Below, piece by piece: positions 18,187 through 28,668 of a DNA stretch of 64,000 nucleotides. Position 1 is the first letter of the stretch. Every line of letters begins with the position of its first letter. The translations under genes were made by a program, and so were the position numbers. Source of the stretch: Sphingomonas sp. PP-F2F-G114-C0414 (GTDB taxonomy: Bacteria > Pseudomonadota > Alphaproteobacteria > Sphingomonadales > Sphingomonadaceae); the NCBI RefSeq assembly GCF_003688595.1, contig NZ_RCWT01000015.1:1-64000 (forward strand), given 5' to 3'. The notes beneath the pieces are model-generated. The model searched no databases. It was given only the letters and a program-made list of their open reading frames with translations, and was not told where the DNA came from.

Positions 18187-18369
18187 ATGGGCGAGTTCAC
18201 CGACAAGGTCGCAGCAGCAGGCAACAAGGTTGCAGGCAACGTCAAGGAAGCCGTCGGCAAGGCAACCGACAACGAGAAGCTGGTAGCCGAAGGCGAAGCG
18301 CAGCAGGCCAAGGGCACTGCGCAGAACGTCAAGGGCAGCGTCAAGGGCGCACTCGGCGACGACATCTAA
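18187..18369 (+). CDS. CsbD-like stress-response protein
   Basis: 60-residue, Lys/Ala/Glu-rich hydrophilic protein of the CsbD family (general-stress induced, molecular role unknown). Seen: repeated KVAGNVKEAVGKATD and KGTAQNVKGSVKGALG blocks. ATG chosen 5 bases after GTGGAGG. It is a single-gene unit with its own strong terminator. Confidence 0.92.
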   Translation: MGEFTDKVAAAGNKVAGNVKEAVGKATDNEKLVAEGEAQQAKGTAQNVKGSVKGALGDDI

Positions 18370-18392
18370 GCTTCGGCTTGGTACAGGAATAC

Positions 18393-18428
18393 AGGCCGCT
18401 TCGGGAAACCGGAGCGGCCTTTTCTTTG
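18393..18428 (+). terminator. Rho-independent terminator of the csbD-like gene
   Basis: Stem aggccgcttcgg / ccggagcggcct around a GAAA-type loop, followed by TTTTCTTT, 23 bases after the stop codon. Confidence 0.92.
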
Positions 18429-18464
18429 TGTGGCAGGTTTTTGCTGCCGCCACTATCAGAACTA

Positions 18465-18573
18465 CCACCACCCCGGCGAAGGCCGGGGCCCAATTGGGGG
18501 ACGGTTCTGGTTAAGGGCGGCGCGCCGTTACCTCGGACATGCCAATTGGGCCCCGGCCTTCGCCGGGGTGGTG
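18465..18573. repeat. Palindromic repeat, ccggcgaaggccgggg family, copy 1
   Basis: Arms ccaccaccccggcgaaggcc...ccaattgggg and the inverse at 18542-18573 enclose about 45 bases. A second copy is at 26468-26575. Confidence 0.9.
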
Positions 18574-18631
18574 CAGAGAGCTGAACCAAACCGCCTTGCC
18601 CAACCCACAAACCTCCCCCACGAGCACCCGC

Positions 18632-19285
18632 ATGACTCTCCCGACCCGCACCTACGCCGCCTTCCTGTTCGACATGGACGGCACGATCCTCACCTCGATC
18701 GCGTCCGCCGAGCGCACCTGGACCAAATGGGCGATCGCGCATGGCCTAGACGCCGCGACGTTCGTACCGACGATCCACGGCGTTCAATCGGTCGAGACGG
18801 TCCGACGGCTGAACCTTCCCGGCGTCGACCCGGTCGCGGAAGCCGCAGCGATCACCGCGGCGGAGATGCTGGACGTCGGCGACATCGAACCGATCGCCGG
18901 CGCAGCCGCGTTTCTGGCAAGCCTGCCCCCCGAACGCTGGACGATCGTCACGTCCGCCCCGCGCGCGCTCGCCGAAGTGCGGTTGAAGGCCGCCGGCCTG
19001 CCGATGCCTGCAACGATGATCGCTGCTGACGACATCCCCAACGGCAAACCCGCACCGGACTGCTTTCTAGTCGCAGCCGAGCGGCTCGGCGTCACGGCGG
19101 CGGATTGTCTGGTTTTCGAGGATGCCGCCGCCGGGATCGCGGCGGGCGAAGCGGCGGGGGCGGATGTTCTCGTGATCACGGCCACGCACTCGCATGGTGT
19201 CGCGATGTCGCACCCTACGATCGTCGATTATCGCAGCGTGGCGGTGGTGATCGGGGCGGACGGGCTTACCTTAACCCACGTTTGA
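18632..19285 (+). CDS. HAD-superfamily (subfamily IA) phosphatase
   Basis: 217-residue beta-phosphoglucomutase/sugar-phosphatase-like hydrolase. Motif I is FDMDGTIL with nucleophile Asp and acid/base Asp, motif II TSAPRA, motif III Lys in PNGKPAPD, motif IV FEDAAAGI. Substrate is probably a small phosphorylated sugar or polyol; not determinable. Start at MTLPTRT, directly after the repeat; the longer frame runs through the repeat and is not credible. Confidence 0.9.
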   Translation: MTLPTRTYAAFLFDMDGTILTSIASAERTWTKWAIAHGLDAATFVPTIHGVQSVETVRRLNLPGVDPVAEAAAITAAEMLDVGDIEPIAGAAAFLASLPPERWTIVTSAPRALAEVRLKAAGLPMPATMIAADDIPNGKPAPDCFLVAAERLGVTAADCLVFEDAAAGIAAGEAAGADVLVITATHSHGVAMSHPTIVDYRSVAVVIGADGLTLTHV

Positions 19286-19295
19286 TACGCCCCAT

Positions 19296-19380
19296 CCGTC
19301 ATCCTGACGAAAGTCAGGATCCAGAGCCACGAACGATGCGGACTGTTACTCTGGATCCTGACTTTCGTCAGGATGACGGG
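19296..19380. repeat. Palindromic repeat, gtcatcctgacgaaagtcag family, copy 2
   Basis: Same arms as at 809-894, with a different ~33-base spacer. It lies between the convergent HAD hydrolase and fhs genes. Confidence 0.9.
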
Positions 19381-19408
19381 CGTAGGTCGGGAGCGCGGAC
19401 AGAACGCC

Positions 19409-21079
19409 TCAGAACAGCCCCTCGATCAGCCCTTCGTCGTTCAGGTGGATCGCTTCCGCCGCCGGCACGCGCGGCAAGCCCGGCATCGTCATGATCTCCC
19501 CGCAGATCGCGACGACGAAACCCGCACCCGCCGCAAGGCGGACTTCGCGGACCGGCACGATGTGGCCGGTTGGCGCGCCCAACAGAGCGGGATCGGTCGA
19601 GAAGCTATACTGCGTCTTGGCGAGGCACACGGGGAGATGGCCGTACCCAGCGTCCTCCCAGCGCTTGAGTTGCCCTAACACGCTCGGCTCGGCGACGGCA
19701 TGCTCCGCGCGGTAGATCCGCCGCGCGACCGTATCGATCTTGTCGAACAGCGACAGTTCGTCGCCATAGATCGGTGCGAATCCGCCACCATGCGTCTCGC
19801 AGATCTCGGCGACCGCATCGGCCAGCTCGACTGCGCCCGCGCCGCCCTCCGCCCAATGCCGGCACAGGATCGCGCGCGAGCCGTGCTGTGCGGCGGCCTC
19901 CTGAATGGCAGCGATCTCGGCGTCGCTGTCGGTGTAGAAATGGTTGATCGCGACGATCGCGGGGACGCCGAACTGGCGGACGTTCTCGATGTGACGGACG
20001 AGGTTGACCGCGCCCTTGCGGACCGCCTCGACATTCTCGTGCGCGAGGTCGGCCTTGGCGACGCCGCCATTCATCTTCAGCGCGCGGGCGGTGGCGACGA
20101 TCACGACCGCGTCGGGGGCGAGACCCGCCTGGCGGCATTTGATGTCGAAGAACTTCTCTGCGCCCAGATCCGCGCCGAAGCCGGCTTCGGTAACGACGTA
20201 ATCGCCCAGCGACAGGGCGGCTCGCGTCGCGATCACGGAGTTGCAGCCGTGCGCGATGTTGGCGAACGGGCCACCGTGGAGGAACGCGGGCGTGCCTTCG
20301 AGCGACTGGACGAGGTTGGGCTTGATCGCCTCCGCCAGCAGCACCGCCATCGCGCCGTCGGCCTTCAGGTCGCGTGCGGTGATCGGCGTGCGGTCGCGTG
20401 TGTATGCGACGACGATATCGCCGAGCCGGCGCTCCATGTCGGCCAAGTCGTTCGCGAGGCACAGGATCGCCATGACTTCGGAGGCGACGGTGATGTCGAA
20501 GCCGGACTCGCGGGGGTAGCCGTTGGCGACGCCGCCGATCGACTGGACGATGTCGCGCAGCGCGCGGTCGTTCATGTCCAGCACGCGGCGCCAGACCACG
20601 CGGCGGACGTCGATCTGGAGCGCGTTGCCCCAGTGGATATGGTTGTCGATCATCGCCGCGAGCAGATTGTGCGCGGCGGTGATGGCGTGGAAATCGCCGG
20701 TGAAGTGGAGGTTGATGTCCTCCATCGGCGCGACCTGCGCACGGCCGCCGCCGGTGGCGCCGCCCTTGGTGCCGAAGCACGGCCCGAGCGAGGGTTCGCG
20801 CAGCGCGAGCACGGCTTTGCGCCCGGTATGGCGGAGCGCGTCGGCGAGGCCGATCGAGGTGGTGGTCTTGCCTTCGCCCGCCGGGGTCGGGTTGATCGCG
20901 GTGACGAGGATCAGCCTGCCTTTCGCGGCTGATTTACGGGTTTCGAGCCAGTCGATCGCGATCTTTGCCTTGTAGCGGCCGTAGGGCTCGATCGCCGCGT
21001 CGGGGATGCCGAGGCCGTCAGCAATGGTGGCGATGGGGCGCAGCGCGACGCTGCGGGCGATGGCGATATCGGTGTCCAT
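19409..21079 (-). CDS. fhs: Formate-tetrahydrofolate ligase
   Basis: 556-residue FTHFS that joins formate to tetrahydrofolate with ATP, giving 10-formyl-THF for purine and fMet synthesis. P-loop [10 protein letters not shown]; conserved [33 protein letters not shown] and [14 protein letters not shown]-terminus [13 protein letters not shown]. Single-gene unit on the minus strand; no folD next to it. Confidence 0.97.
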   Translation of the reverse strand: MDTDIAIARSVALRPIATIADGLGIPDAAIEPYGRYKAKIAIDWLETRKSAAKGRLILVTAINPTPAGEGKTTTSIGLADALRHTGRKAVLALREPSLGPCFGTKGGATGGGRAQVAPMEDINLHFTGDFHAITAAHNLLAAMIDNHIHWGNALQIDVRRVVWRRVLDMNDRALRDIVQSIGGVANGYPRESGFDITVASEVMAILCLANDLADMERRLGDIVVAYTRDRTPITARDLKADGAMAVLLAEAIKPNLVQSLEGTPAFLHGGPFANIAHGCNSVIATRAALSLGDYVVTEAGFGADLGAEKFFDIKCRQAGLAPDAVVIVATARALKMNGGVAKADLAHENVEAVRKGAVNLVRHIENVRQFGVPAIVAINHFYTDSDAEIAAIQEAAAQHGSRAILCRHWAEGGAGAVELADAVAEICETHGGGFAPIYGDELSLFDKIDTVARRIYRAEHAVAEPSVLGQLKRWEDAGYGHLPVCLAKTQYSFSTDPALLGAPTGHIVPVREVRLAAGAGFVVAICGEIMTMPGLPRVPAAEAIHLNDEGLIEGLF

Positions 21080-21147
21080 GCGGGCGTGCGTAGCGGGGGA
21101 TCGTGTGGGGTGCCAGACTTGGGTTGAAAAACCGGGCCACCACCCAC

Positions 21148-21245
21148 CCCGTCATGCCGAGCTTGTTCCGGCATCCACCGTTCCGCGGGCTCTGGAGCGT
21201 TCGAGTGCGCGGAACGGTGGACCCGGGAACAAGTCCGGGGTGATT
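21148..21245. repeat. Palindromic repeat, catccaccgttccgcg family, copy 1
   Basis: Arms gtcatgccgagcttgttccg..catccaccgttccgcg and the inverted gcgcggaacggtgg..ccgggaacaagtccggggtg. A second copy in the same orientation is at 23108-23210, on the other side of aceA. Confidence 0.88.
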
Positions 21246-21270
21246 GGGCTGAGGTTAGTATGACAAGGCG

Positions 21271-21322
21271 GGCCGCGGCAAAGCCGCGTCGTCGGACGGG
21301 GCTGCGGGCCCCGCCGGCCGGG
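21271..21322. repeat. Twin-hairpin element, copy 2
   Basis: Hairpin cgcggcaaagccgcg followed by tcgtcgg...gccggccg, parallel in layout to 11569-11615. The arm bases differ while pairing is kept, which hints at a selected structure. Confidence 0.55.
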
Positions 21323-21371
21323 CGCGATGCGGGCACGGCGGAGCTTGCGCTCCGCCTGCTGCATCACGCCA

Positions 21372-22967
21372 TCACGCCGCGAACTGGTTCATCGTATTAT
21401 GCGCTCCCCCAGCCTTCAGAGCCGCCTCACCCGCAAAATACTCCTTATGATCGTCGCCTAGGTCAGAGCCCGACATGTTCTGGTGCTTCACGCAGGCGAT
21501 GCCCTCGCGGATTTCCTTGCGCTGGACGCCCTTCACATAGCCGAGCATCCCCGCATCGCCGAAATACTCCTTGGCGAGATTGTCGGTCGAGAGCGCGGCC
21601 GTGTGATAGGTCGGCAGCGTGATCAGGTGGTGGAAGATGCCCGCGCGCTTCGCCGAGTCCGCCTGGAAGGTCCGGATCCGCTCGTCGGCTTCGTCGGCCA
21701 GTGCGGTGCCGTCATAGTCGACGCTCATCAGGCGAGCGCGATCGTAGGCCGAGACGTCCTGCCCCTCGGCCGTCCAGGCGTCGAACACCTGCTGGCGGAA
21801 GTTCAGCGTCCAGTTGAAGCTCGGCGAGTTGTTGTAGACGAGCTTGGCGTTCGGCACGACTGCGCGGATGCGGTCGACCATGCCGGCGATCTGTTCGATG
21901 TGCGGTTTCTCGGTTTCGATCCAGAGCAGGTCGGCACCGTTCTGAAGCGACGCGATGCAATCCATCACGCAGCGATCTTCGCCCGAGCCGACGCGGAACT
22001 GGAACAGGTTCGACGGCAGGCGCTTCGGACGGAGCAGCTTGCCGTCGCGGTTGAGGATGACGTCGCCGTTCTGCGCGGTCGCCGGGTCGATCTCCTCGCA
22101 ATCCAGGTACGAGTTATACTGGTCGCCGAGGTCGCCCGCTTCCTTGCTGACCGCAATCTGCTTGGTCAGGCCGGCGCCGAGCGAGTCGGTCCGCGTGACG
22201 ATGATGCCGTCCTCGACGCCGAGTTCGAGGAACGCGTAGCGGCAGGCGCGGACCTTCGCGAGGAAGTCCTCGTGCGGCACGGTGACCTTGCCGTCCTGGT
22301 GGCCGCACTGCTTCTCGTCGCTGACCTGGTTCTCGATCTGGAGCGCACACGCGCCCGCCTCAATCATCTTCCGCGCGAGCAGATACGTCGCTTCCGCATT
22401 GCCGAAGCCCGCGTCGATGTCGGCGATGATCGGCACGACGTGCGTCTGGTGGTTCTCGATCGCGTTGAGCAGGCGCTGTTCCTCGATCGCGTTCCCCGCG
22501 GCACGAGCGGCGTCGACGTCGCGGAACATCATGCCGAGTTCACGTGCGTCGGCCTGGCGGAGGAAGGTGTATAGTTCCTCGATCAGCGCGGGGACGCTGG
22601 TCTTCTCGTGCATCGACTGGTCGGGCAGCGGGCCGAACTCGCTGCGCATCGCCGCGACCATCCAGCCCGAGAGGTACAGATACCGGCGGTCGGTGGTGCC
22701 GAAATGCTTCTTGATGCTGATCATCTTCTGCTGCGCGATGAACCCATGCCAGCAGCCCAGCGACTGCGTGTAGTTGGCGGGATCGGCGTCGTAGGCGGCC
22801 ATGTCCTTGCGCATGATCGCGGCTGTGTAGCGCGCGATGTCGAGGCCGGTGGTGAACCGGTTCTGGAGCCGCATCCGTGCGACCGACTCGGGCGAGATCG
22901 CGTCCCACGTGCCGTTCTGGTCGGCGATGAGGTTGGTCAACTGGGCGATGTGAGTCTGGTAGGTCAT
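21372..22967 (-). CDS. aceA: Isocitrate lyase
   Basis: 531-residue isocitrate lyase of the larger, Pseudomonas-type branch, splitting isocitrate into succinate and glyoxylate in the glyoxylate shunt. The catalytic loop is KQCGHQDGKVTVPHED, in place of the KKCGH of the E. coli form; substrate-binding SPSFNW and PTYHTAALS are present. Start MTYQTHIAQL with GGATCG upstream; the longer frame adds 21 unlikely residues. Malate synthase is not in the window. The gene is bracketed by two copies of one repeat family in direct orientation. Confidence 0.97.
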   Translation of the reverse strand: MTYQTHIAQLTNLIADQNGTWDAISPESVARMRLQNRFTTGLDIARYTAAIMRKDMAAYDADPANYTQSLGCWHGFIAQQKMISIKKHFGTTDRRYLYLSGWMVAAMRSEFGPLPDQSMHEKTSVPALIEELYTFLRQADARELGMMFRDVDAARAAGNAIEEQRLLNAIENHQTHVVPIIADIDAGFGNAEATYLLARKMIEAGACALQIENQVSDEKQCGHQDGKVTVPHEDFLAKVRACRYAFLELGVEDGIIVTRTDSLGAGLTKQIAVSKEAGDLGDQYNSYLDCEEIDPATAQNGDVILNRDGKLLRPKRLPSNLFQFRVGSGEDRCVMDCIASLQNGADLLWIETEKPHIEQIAGMVDRIRAVVPNAKLVYNNSPSFNWTLNFRQQVFDAWTAEGQDVSAYDRARLMSVDYDGTALADEADERIRTFQADSAKRAGIFHHLITLPTYHTAALSTDNLAKEYFGDAGMLGYVKGVQRKEIREGIACVKHQNMSGSDLGDDHKEYFAGEAALKAGGAHNTMNQFAA

Positions 22968-23107
22968 GGGCGATCCTTCGCTGCTGCGTTGATCGTCGTG
23001 TAGGGTTGTTGACAGTCTTTGACCGGGCAATACGGCGCAGCGGCGGGTGTTGGTGTCGGTTGCGCTCGTGCGCCATCTGTAGGGTTGTGAAGAACGTTAC
23101 AGGCCCC

Positions 23108-23210
23108 CCGTCATGCCGGGCTCGTTCCGGCATCCACCGTTCCCCACGCTCGCCAACGATAAGCGCGCGGAACGGTGGACCCCGGAACACGTCCGGGGTG
23201 ACGGAGGATC
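23108..23210. repeat. Palindromic repeat, catccaccgttccgcg family, copy 2
   Basis: Same family and orientation as 21148-21245. It ends within a few bases of the stop codon of the hybrid kinase and may act as its terminator. Confidence 0.88.
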
Positions 23211-23212
23211 CG

Positions 23213-26200
23213 TCAGTCGGCTTTGGTAACCCGGTCGGAGTTGGCCGGCGACGTGAGCGGATCGGCCAATGCCGTTTCGCCGAGCGATGCCAGCACAGCC
23301 GCGGCCAGTGCGTCGAGCCCGTACGGCTTCTCCAGCATGATAGCATCGGTCTCGTCCGCAACCGACGCCGTGTCGCCCGTCGCGAAGACGATGCCGACCC
23401 CCGGCCGCAACGCGCGCGCGGTACGTGCAAAGTCCGGCCCGGACACGCCGGGCAGGTTCACGTCGGTCACCAGCGCATCGATCGGCACGGTCTGGAGCGC
23501 CGTCATCGCGTCCTCCGCGCTGGCCGCGTCGACGACGACGAAGCCGCTGCCCTGCAACATCTCGGCGGTGTTGGCGCGGATCAGCGCATCGTCCTCGACC
23601 AGCAGCACGGTGCGGCGGGCGGGCGAGTCGAGGCGGCGGTCCGCGTCGATCCGGGAGTCGCGCGCGGCCTTGGCCGCCGGGCTTCCCGAACGCTGGCGGT
23701 TGGCAAGCACCTGACGGAATTTCCGCGCGAGCGCTTCGCGCGTATACGGCTTCGATAGCAGGTCGACACCCGCATCGAGCTTGCCGCCATGGACGATCGA
23801 GTTCTCGGTATAGCCCGACGTGAACAGCACCGCGAGATCGGGCAGGCGTTCCTTCGCCTTCCGCGCCAGTTCGGGACTTTTCAGCGTGCCGGGCATCACG
23901 ACGTCGGTGAACAGGATGTCGATCGGCACGCCGCTCTCGACCACGTTGAGCGCGCTGGCCGCGTCGACCGCCTTCAGCACGCTGTAGCCAAGATCGGTGA
24001 GCAACTCGACGACGGTGCCGCGGACCTCGTCGTCATCCTCGACCACCAGCACGGTCTCGGTGCCGCCGCAGATCGGGCTCGCATCGGCGACGACCTCGAC
24101 GTCCTCGCTCTCCATCGCGCGCGGCAGATAGAGCTTGATCGTCGTGCCTTCGCCGACCTCCGAATAGATCTTCACATGGCCGCCGGACTGTTTGACGAAA
24201 CCGTAGACCATCGACAGACCAAGGCCCGAGCCCTTGCCCTCGCTCTTGGTCGAGAAGAACGGTTCGAAGACCTTCTCGATGATTTCCGGAGTCATGCCGG
24301 TGCCGGTGTCGGACACGGCGAGCATCACATATTGCCCCGCTTCGACCTCGTCATGGCCCTGTGCATAGGCGTCGTCGAGGTGCGCGTTGCCGAGTTCGAT
24401 CGTCAGCTTGCCCTGGCCCTCCATCGCGTCGCGCGCGTTGATCGCGAGGTTCAGGAGTGCATTCTCGATCTGCGCGGGGTCGATGAAGGTGTTCCACAGG
24501 CCACCGCCGACCACCGTCTCGATCTCGATGCCTTCGCCGATCGCGCGACGCAGCATGTCGTCCATCCCACGCACGAACCGCGTGACGTTGACGACCTTGG
24601 GTTCGAGCGCCTGGCGCCGACCGAACGCGAGCAGTTGCGCCGCCAGCTTCGACCCGCGCGACACGCCAGCCATCGCGTTCTCTACCCAGCGTTCGGCACG
24701 CGCGTTGCCGGCAAGGTTCTTGCCGAGCAGCTGGAGATTGCCCGAGACGACCTGGAGCAGGTTGTTGAAGTCATGCGCGACGCCGCCGGTAAGCTTGCCG
24801 ACCGTCTCCATCTTCTGCGACTGGGCGAGCTTGGCTTCCGCCTGGCGGCGTTCGTCGATTTCGCGGATGACGCGTGCCTCGAGCGTCTCGTTGAGCTGGC
24901 GGAGCTGGTCCTCGGCACGTTCGCGGTGACGGACTTGCCGCGCGAGCGCCTCGGCCTGTTCGCGCAACGCGGCTTCGGCGGCGCGCTGATGCGTGATGTC
25001 GGTATGGACACCGACCCATTCGAGCACCTCGCCTGCCTCGTCTAGGATCGGCAAACCACGTACGGCAAACGTGCGCCATGTGCCGCAGTGGCGGCGGACA
25101 CGGTGTTCGAACACGAACATCGACTTGCTGAGGACAGCGGCGGTCCAGGCCTTGATCGTCGATGCGACGTCGTCGGGATGGATCGCGTCGGCCCAGCCGA
25201 AATTCTGATAGGCGTCGATCGACTGGCCGGTGAGCGCGGCCCAGCCGGGCTGCTCGCCGATCATCCGGCCGTCCGGGCTGTTGGTCCAGAGCACGCCGTG
25301 GACCGCGTCCATCGCGGTGCGGAAACGGCCGTTGCTGATGCCGACCGCGGCCTCGCGTTCGGCACGCTCCTCGACATCGATGCCGAGAATGTAGATGCCG
25401 GGGATCGAGCCATCCGCCGCGACATGCGGCACGTAGCGGAATTCGGACCGGCGCGGGCGGCCGTCCAGATGGGGGAAGATCGCTTCGGTGGTGAAACTCT
25501 CGCCGGCAAACGCACGATCGAACGATGGGCGGCGATTCTCGTAGGCTGCTTCGCCGAGGACCTCGCGAACCGGTTTGCCGATCATCGCCTCGGGGTCGAT
25601 CCCGAGCCATTCGTCATATTGCGCGTTCGCGAGACGATAGACATGATCGCGGTCGACGTACGAAATCAGCATCGGCACCGCATCGGTGACGCGGCGCAGT
25701 TCGGCTTCGCTGGCGGCGAGGCGGTGTTCGGCTTCGGCCCGTCCGGTGTTGTCGACCATCGTGCAGAGGACGCCGCCGACGGTGCTGGCAGCGGTGCCAC
25801 CAGCGGGGACGCCGGCGCAGTAGACGGGCGTGTAGAACAGGTCGAGCGTCAGCGTCTCGGGGCCGTCGGGGCGCTGGAACAGGATCGGCTGGTCGCGGTA
25901 CGCCACGATCTCGCCGCGCAAGCCCGCATCGAGGACGGCGCGGTTCCAGTCCCACACTTCGGGGAATGCGGTCGCGACCGGGCTGCCGAGCGCGACCGGG
26001 TGGCGGTCGCCCGCGACCGCGCGATAGCTGTCGTTGTAGAGCATGATGTGCTCGGGGCCCCACATCACGACCTTGGCGACCGGCGAGTTGAGGATGTTGG
26101 CGAGCGTGACGCGGAGTTCGGCGGGCCACGAGTCGATCGGCCCGAGCGAGGTCGCGCTCCAGTCGCGCTGGCGGACGAGCATGCCGCATTCGCCGCCGCC

Positions 26201-26380
26201 AATCAGGATTTCGGCAGGACTTGGCGGGGCGTCGCGCTCGCGCATCCGTTCGAGCGCGGTGCGGACGATCGCGGTGGCGTCGCCATGCCCTGCGGCGGCG
26301 AGGTCGTCGATGTAGCTGCCGAGGTCGGAGGGCAGGATAACGGTGCGCGACGAGACTTGCGACGAGTCTGGAGTTGTCAT
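23213..26380 (-). CDS. Hybrid sensor histidine kinase with N-terminal RHH-like segment, three PAS domains and two receivers
   Basis: 1055 residues, no membrane segment, so a cytoplasmic sensor. Order: residues 10-55 resemble a ribbon-helix-helix ParD/CopG domain ([20 protein letters not shown], then [17 protein letters not shown]); PAS at ~70-215, ~225-345 and ~350-475; coiled coil ~475-535; HisKA with [13 protein letters not shown]; HATPase with NARDAM, DTGTGM and [10 protein letters not shown]; receiver 1 (LFTDVVMPG) and receiver 2 (LVTDVNLPG), both with phospho-acceptor Asp and Lys (SKPY, EKPY). [12 protein letters not shown] at the first PAS is typical of light/redox-type sphingomonad kinases. 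No partner regulator lies adjacent. The RHH-like start is the unusual feature. Confidence 0.92.
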   Translation of the reverse strand: MTTPDSSQVSSRTVILPSDLGSYIDDLAAAGHGDATAIVRTALERMRERDAPPSPAEILIGGGECGMLVRQRDWSATSLGPIDSWPAELRVTLANILNSPVAKVVMWGPEHIMLYNDSYRAVAGDRHPVALGSPVATAFPEVWDWNRAVLDAGLRGEIVAYRDQPILFQRPDGPETLTLDLFYTPVYCAGVPAGGTAASTVGGVLCTMVDNTGRAEAEHRLAASEAELRRVTDAVPMLISYVDRDHVYRLANAQYDEWLGIDPEAMIGKPVREVLGEAAYENRRPSFDRAFAGESFTTEAIFPHLDGRPRRSEFRYVPHVAADGSIPGIYILGIDVEERAEREAAVGISNGRFRTAMDAVHGVLWTNSPDGRMIGEQPGWAALTGQSIDAYQNFGWADAIHPDDVASTIKAWTAAVLSKSMFVFEHRVRRHCGTWRTFAVRGLPILDEAGEVLEWVGVHTDITHQRAAEAALREQAEALARQVRHRERAEDQLRQLNETLEARVIREIDERRQAEAKLAQSQKMETVGKLTGGVAHDFNNLLQVVSGNLQLLGKNLAGNARAERWVENAMAGVSRGSKLAAQLLAFGRRQALEPKVVNVTRFVRGMDDMLRRAIGEGIEIETVVGGGLWNTFIDPAQIENALLNLAINARDAMEGQGKLTIELGNAHLDDAYAQGHDEVEAGQYVMLAVSDTGTGMTPEIIEKVFEPFFSTKSEGKGSGLGLSMVYGFVKQSGGHVKIYSEVGEGTTIKLYLPRAMESEDVEVVADASPICGGTETVLVVEDDDEVRGTVVELLTDLGYSVLKAVDAASALNVVESGVPIDILFTDVVMPGTLKSPELARKAKERLPDLAVLFTSGYTENSIVHGGKLDAGVDLLSKPYTREALARKFRQVLANRQRSGSPAAKAARDSRIDADRRLDSPARRTVLLVEDDALIRANTAEMLQGSGFVVVDAASAEDAMTALQTVPIDALVTDVNLPGVSGPDFARTARALRPGVGIVFATGDTASVADETDAIMLEKPYGLDALAAAVLASLGETALADPLTSPANSDRVTKAD

Positions 26381-26467
26381 GCCGGACTAGTGGGTTTGTG
26401 GCGCACGCGTGTCAATAAATACGCATGGTTGGGTTCGGCGTTAGGTTCGGCGCGCCATACTATCACG

Positions 26468-26575
26468 TACCGCCCCGGCGGAGGCCGGGGTCCAGTTGGG
26501 GGACGTGGCTAACTGAGGGCTGTCCCCCATTACGACCACCTCTCCAACTGGGCCCCGGCCTGCGCTGGGGTGGTG
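26468..26575. repeat. Palindromic repeat, ccggcgaaggccgggg family, copy 2
   Basis: Arms accgccccggcggaggccgg..tccagttggggga and the inverse ending ccccggcctgcgctggggtg. Same family as 18465-18573. Confidence 0.87.
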
Positions 26576-26594
26576 CCTGGTGGAGGTTACCGAA

Positions 26595-26653
26595 CTTGTT
26601 TCCCCGCGAAGGCGGGGACCCAGACTGGGCTCCCGCCTTCGCGGGAGAACAAG
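26595..26653. repeat. Palindromic repeat, gcgaaggcggg family
   Basis: Arms cttgtttccccgcgaaggcg and cgccttcgcgggagaacaag around acccagactgggct; inverted relative to the copies at 11266 and 51891. Confidence 0.88.
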
Positions 26654-26690
26654 GAAGGGCGCCCTGCCGTTCGGTAGCGCGCCCTTCCTT
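26651..26690 (-). terminator. Terminator hairpin of xylA
   Basis: A 12-base stem (aaggaagggcgc / gcgcccttcctt) with a 14-base centre lies about a dozen bases beyond the xylA stop. The following T-tract is weak on either strand. Confidence 0.7.
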
Positions 26691-26701
26691 CTCTCATTCG
26701 A

Positions 26702-28255
26702 TCAGCCCTCGGTGCGCGGCAGGCCCAGCGGGTTGCCGTGCTTGACCGCCTTGGGCAGCAGTGCGTCCGGCAGGTCCTGGTAGCAGACCGGGCGCAGGAA
26801 GCGCTCGATCGCCGCGGTGCCGACCGAGGTCGTGCGCGGGTCGGACGTTGCCGGGAACGGCCCGCCGTGGACCATCGCCGGCGCAACCTCGACGCCGGTC
26901 GGCCAGCCATTGGCGAGGATGCGACCAGCCTTGCGCTCGAGAGTCGGCACCAGCGCAGCGGCGTCGGCGTAATCGCCTTCGTCGATCTGGAGCGTGATCG
27001 TCAGCTGGCCCTCGATCTTTTCGAGCACGCTGTGGACCTCGGCGAGATCGGTGCAGCGGACGATGATCGAGGCTGCCCCGAACACTTCGTGCGACAGCGC
27101 CGGATCGGCGACGAACGCCTTGCCGGTGGTCGAGAACAGCGCCGCACGACCGCGGTTTGCGCCCTCGGCCTCGGTGCCACGAGCGAGCGTCTCGACCGCG
27201 TCGTGCCCGGCGAGCGCCGCAACGCCCTGGTCGTAGCTTGCATGGATGCCGGGAGTCAGCATGACCTGCGGCGCGGCCTCGCCAAGCGCAGCGGCCGCTG
27301 CCTCGACGAACACGTCGAGATCGGGGCCATCGACCGCGACGACGATGCCGGGGTTGGTGCAGAACTGGCCCGAGCCCATCGTCAGCGAATTGACATAGGC
27401 CTTGCCGAGCGCTTCGCCGCGCGCCGCGAGGGCCGCGGGGAACAGGATCACCGGGTTGACGCTGCTCATCTCGGCATAGACCGGGATCGGCTCGGCACGC
27501 GCTGCGGCGAGCGCGACCAGTGCGAGACCACCGCCGCGCGAGCCGGTGAAGCCGACCGCCTTGATCCGCGCGTCCTTGACCAGCGCCGCGCCGAGTTCGT
27601 TCGCCGGACCCTGGACCAGCGAGAACACGCCCTCGGGCAGGCCGCACTTGGCGACAGCGGCCTGGATCGCCTTGCCGACCATCACCGACGTGCCGGGGTG
27701 CGCGGGGTGGCCCTTGACGACGACCGGGCAACCGGCGGCGAGTGCGGACGCGGTGTCGCCGCCTGCTACCGAGAAGGCGAGCGGGAAGTTCGACGCGCCG
27801 AACACCGCGACCGGGCCGACCGCGATGCGGCGCTGGCGCAGGTCGGAGCGTGGCATCGGCTTGCGGTCGGGCTGCGCCTCGTCGATCACGACCGAGGCCC
27901 AGGTGCCCGCGCGGAGATGCTTGGCGAACAGGCGGAGCTGGCCGGTGGTGCGACCGCGCTCACCCTCGAGACGCGGGCGGGGCAGGCCGCTCTCCTGGAT
28001 CGCACGTGCGACCAGCGGCTCGTGGATCGCCTCGATCTCGTCGGCGATCGTCTCCAGGAATGTCGCGCGAGCTTCGGGATCGATCTCGCGGAAAACGTCG
28101 AAGGCGGCTTGGGCGAGCTTGCAGGCTTCGGCGACGTCGGCTTCGCTCGACACGGCGAAGGCGGGCTCGATCTTCGCGTCGGTCGACGGATCGATCGCGA
28201 GGAAGGTGACGTCGCTGCTTACGGCGCGCGCGCCGATCGGGAAGGTGCCGTCCAT
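26702..28255 (-). CDS. xylA: Alpha-ketoglutarate semialdehyde dehydrogenase (2,5-dioxovalerate dehydrogenase)
   Basis: 517-residue NAD(P) aldehyde dehydrogenase of the type-III KGSADH branch, last step of the oxidative xylose pathway: 2,5-dioxopentanoate to alpha-ketoglutarate. Seen: [17 protein letters not shown] cofactor segment, [21 protein letters not shown], catalytic Glu in YAEMSSVNP and catalytic Cys in [10 protein letters not shown]. Start at MDGTFPIG. The gene symbol follows Caulobacter xylA (not xylose isomerase). It is divergent from xylD across a 413-bp control region. Confidence 0.92.
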   Translation of the reverse strand: MDGTFPIGARAVSSDVTFLAIDPSTDAKIEPAFAVSSEADVAEACKLAQAAFDVFREIDPEARATFLETIADEIEAIHEPLVARAIQESGLPRPRLEGERGRTTGQLRLFAKHLRAGTWASVVIDEAQPDRKPMPRSDLRQRRIAVGPVAVFGASNFPLAFSVAGGDTASALAAGCPVVVKGHPAHPGTSVMVGKAIQAAVAKCGLPEGVFSLVQGPANELGAALVKDARIKAVGFTGSRGGGLALVALAAARAEPIPVYAEMSSVNPVILFPAALAARGEALGKAYVNSLTMGSGQFCTNPGIVVAVDGPDLDVFVEAAAAALGEAAPQVMLTPGIHASYDQGVAALAGHDAVETLARGTEAEGANRGRAALFSTTGKAFVADPALSHEVFGAASIIVRCTDLAEVHSVLEKIEGQLTITLQIDEGDYADAAALVPTLERKAGRILANGWPTGVEVAPAMVHGGPFPATSDPRTTSVGTAAIERFLRPVCYQDLPDALLPKAVKHGNPLGLPRTEG

Positions 28256-28305
28256 TTCAATTCTCCAGGTCGGTCGTAACGCGCATCGGCCGCGTCGCGA
28301 CATTT

Positions 28306-28319
28306 TGGTAGCGGATCGC
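28306..28319 (+). promoter_or_regulatory. Candidate XylR operator of xylA (weak)
   Basis: TGGTAGCGGATCGC shares TGGTAGCG with the reverse of the Caulobacter operator TGTTAGCGCTACCA (recalled from the Pxyl promoter); the other half is poorly conserved. It lies 51-64 bases upstream of the xylA start. Confidence 0.45.
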
Positions 28320-28625
28320 TTGGTGTCGCAGGCGAAATAAGGGTGTGACCGATAACACGCAAGCCAAGGACTGCCGGCGGGGTCCGCAATTGCGCGGTAA
28401 TACGCACGGCGAACGGAGGATCGGGCGCATGACGGTTACGCTCTTGGCGAACGTAGCTTCGTTGATCGCGCGCCAGCATGCCTCCCGCGAGCATCGTGCC
28501 TGAGCGACGTTCTGCGAGCAGCGCGGCTGACCGCCATGTCCTGCCTGACAAATATCTGGTATGGGATCAATCGGATGCCGCATCGGGGCGGGGTGCGTCC
28601 ATGCTTGACCGCAGGGCGGCCGTCG

Positions 28626-28639
28626 CGGTAGCGCTCCCA
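28626..28639 (+). promoter_or_regulatory. Candidate XylR operator of xylD
   Basis: CGGTAGCGCTCCCA matches the inverse of the site upstream of xylX (CGGTAACGCTAACA) at 11 of 14 positions. It lies 30-43 bases upstream of the GTG start of xylD, where a bound repressor would block transcription. Confidence 0.6.
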
Positions 28640-28668
28640 TCGAAGAATGGCGTTCAGGAGAGTTTGCA

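Larger units (their letters stand above)
26381..26701. other. Gene-free interval filled by two repeats and a terminator hairpin
   Basis: 321 bases between the kinase start and the end of xylA. Apart from the repeats at 26468-26575 and 26595-26653 and the hairpin at 26651-26690, only a short promoter-sized stretch (26381-26465) is left for the kinase. Confidence 0.8.
28256..28668. promoter_or_regulatory. Divergent control region between xylA and xylD
   Basis: 413 bases with no credible gene. It carries two copies of a GGTAGCG motif (28306-28319 and 28626-28639) near the two start codons, which match the half-site of the Caulobacter XylR operator. Otherwise no further feature is recognised. 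Confidence 0.7.
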
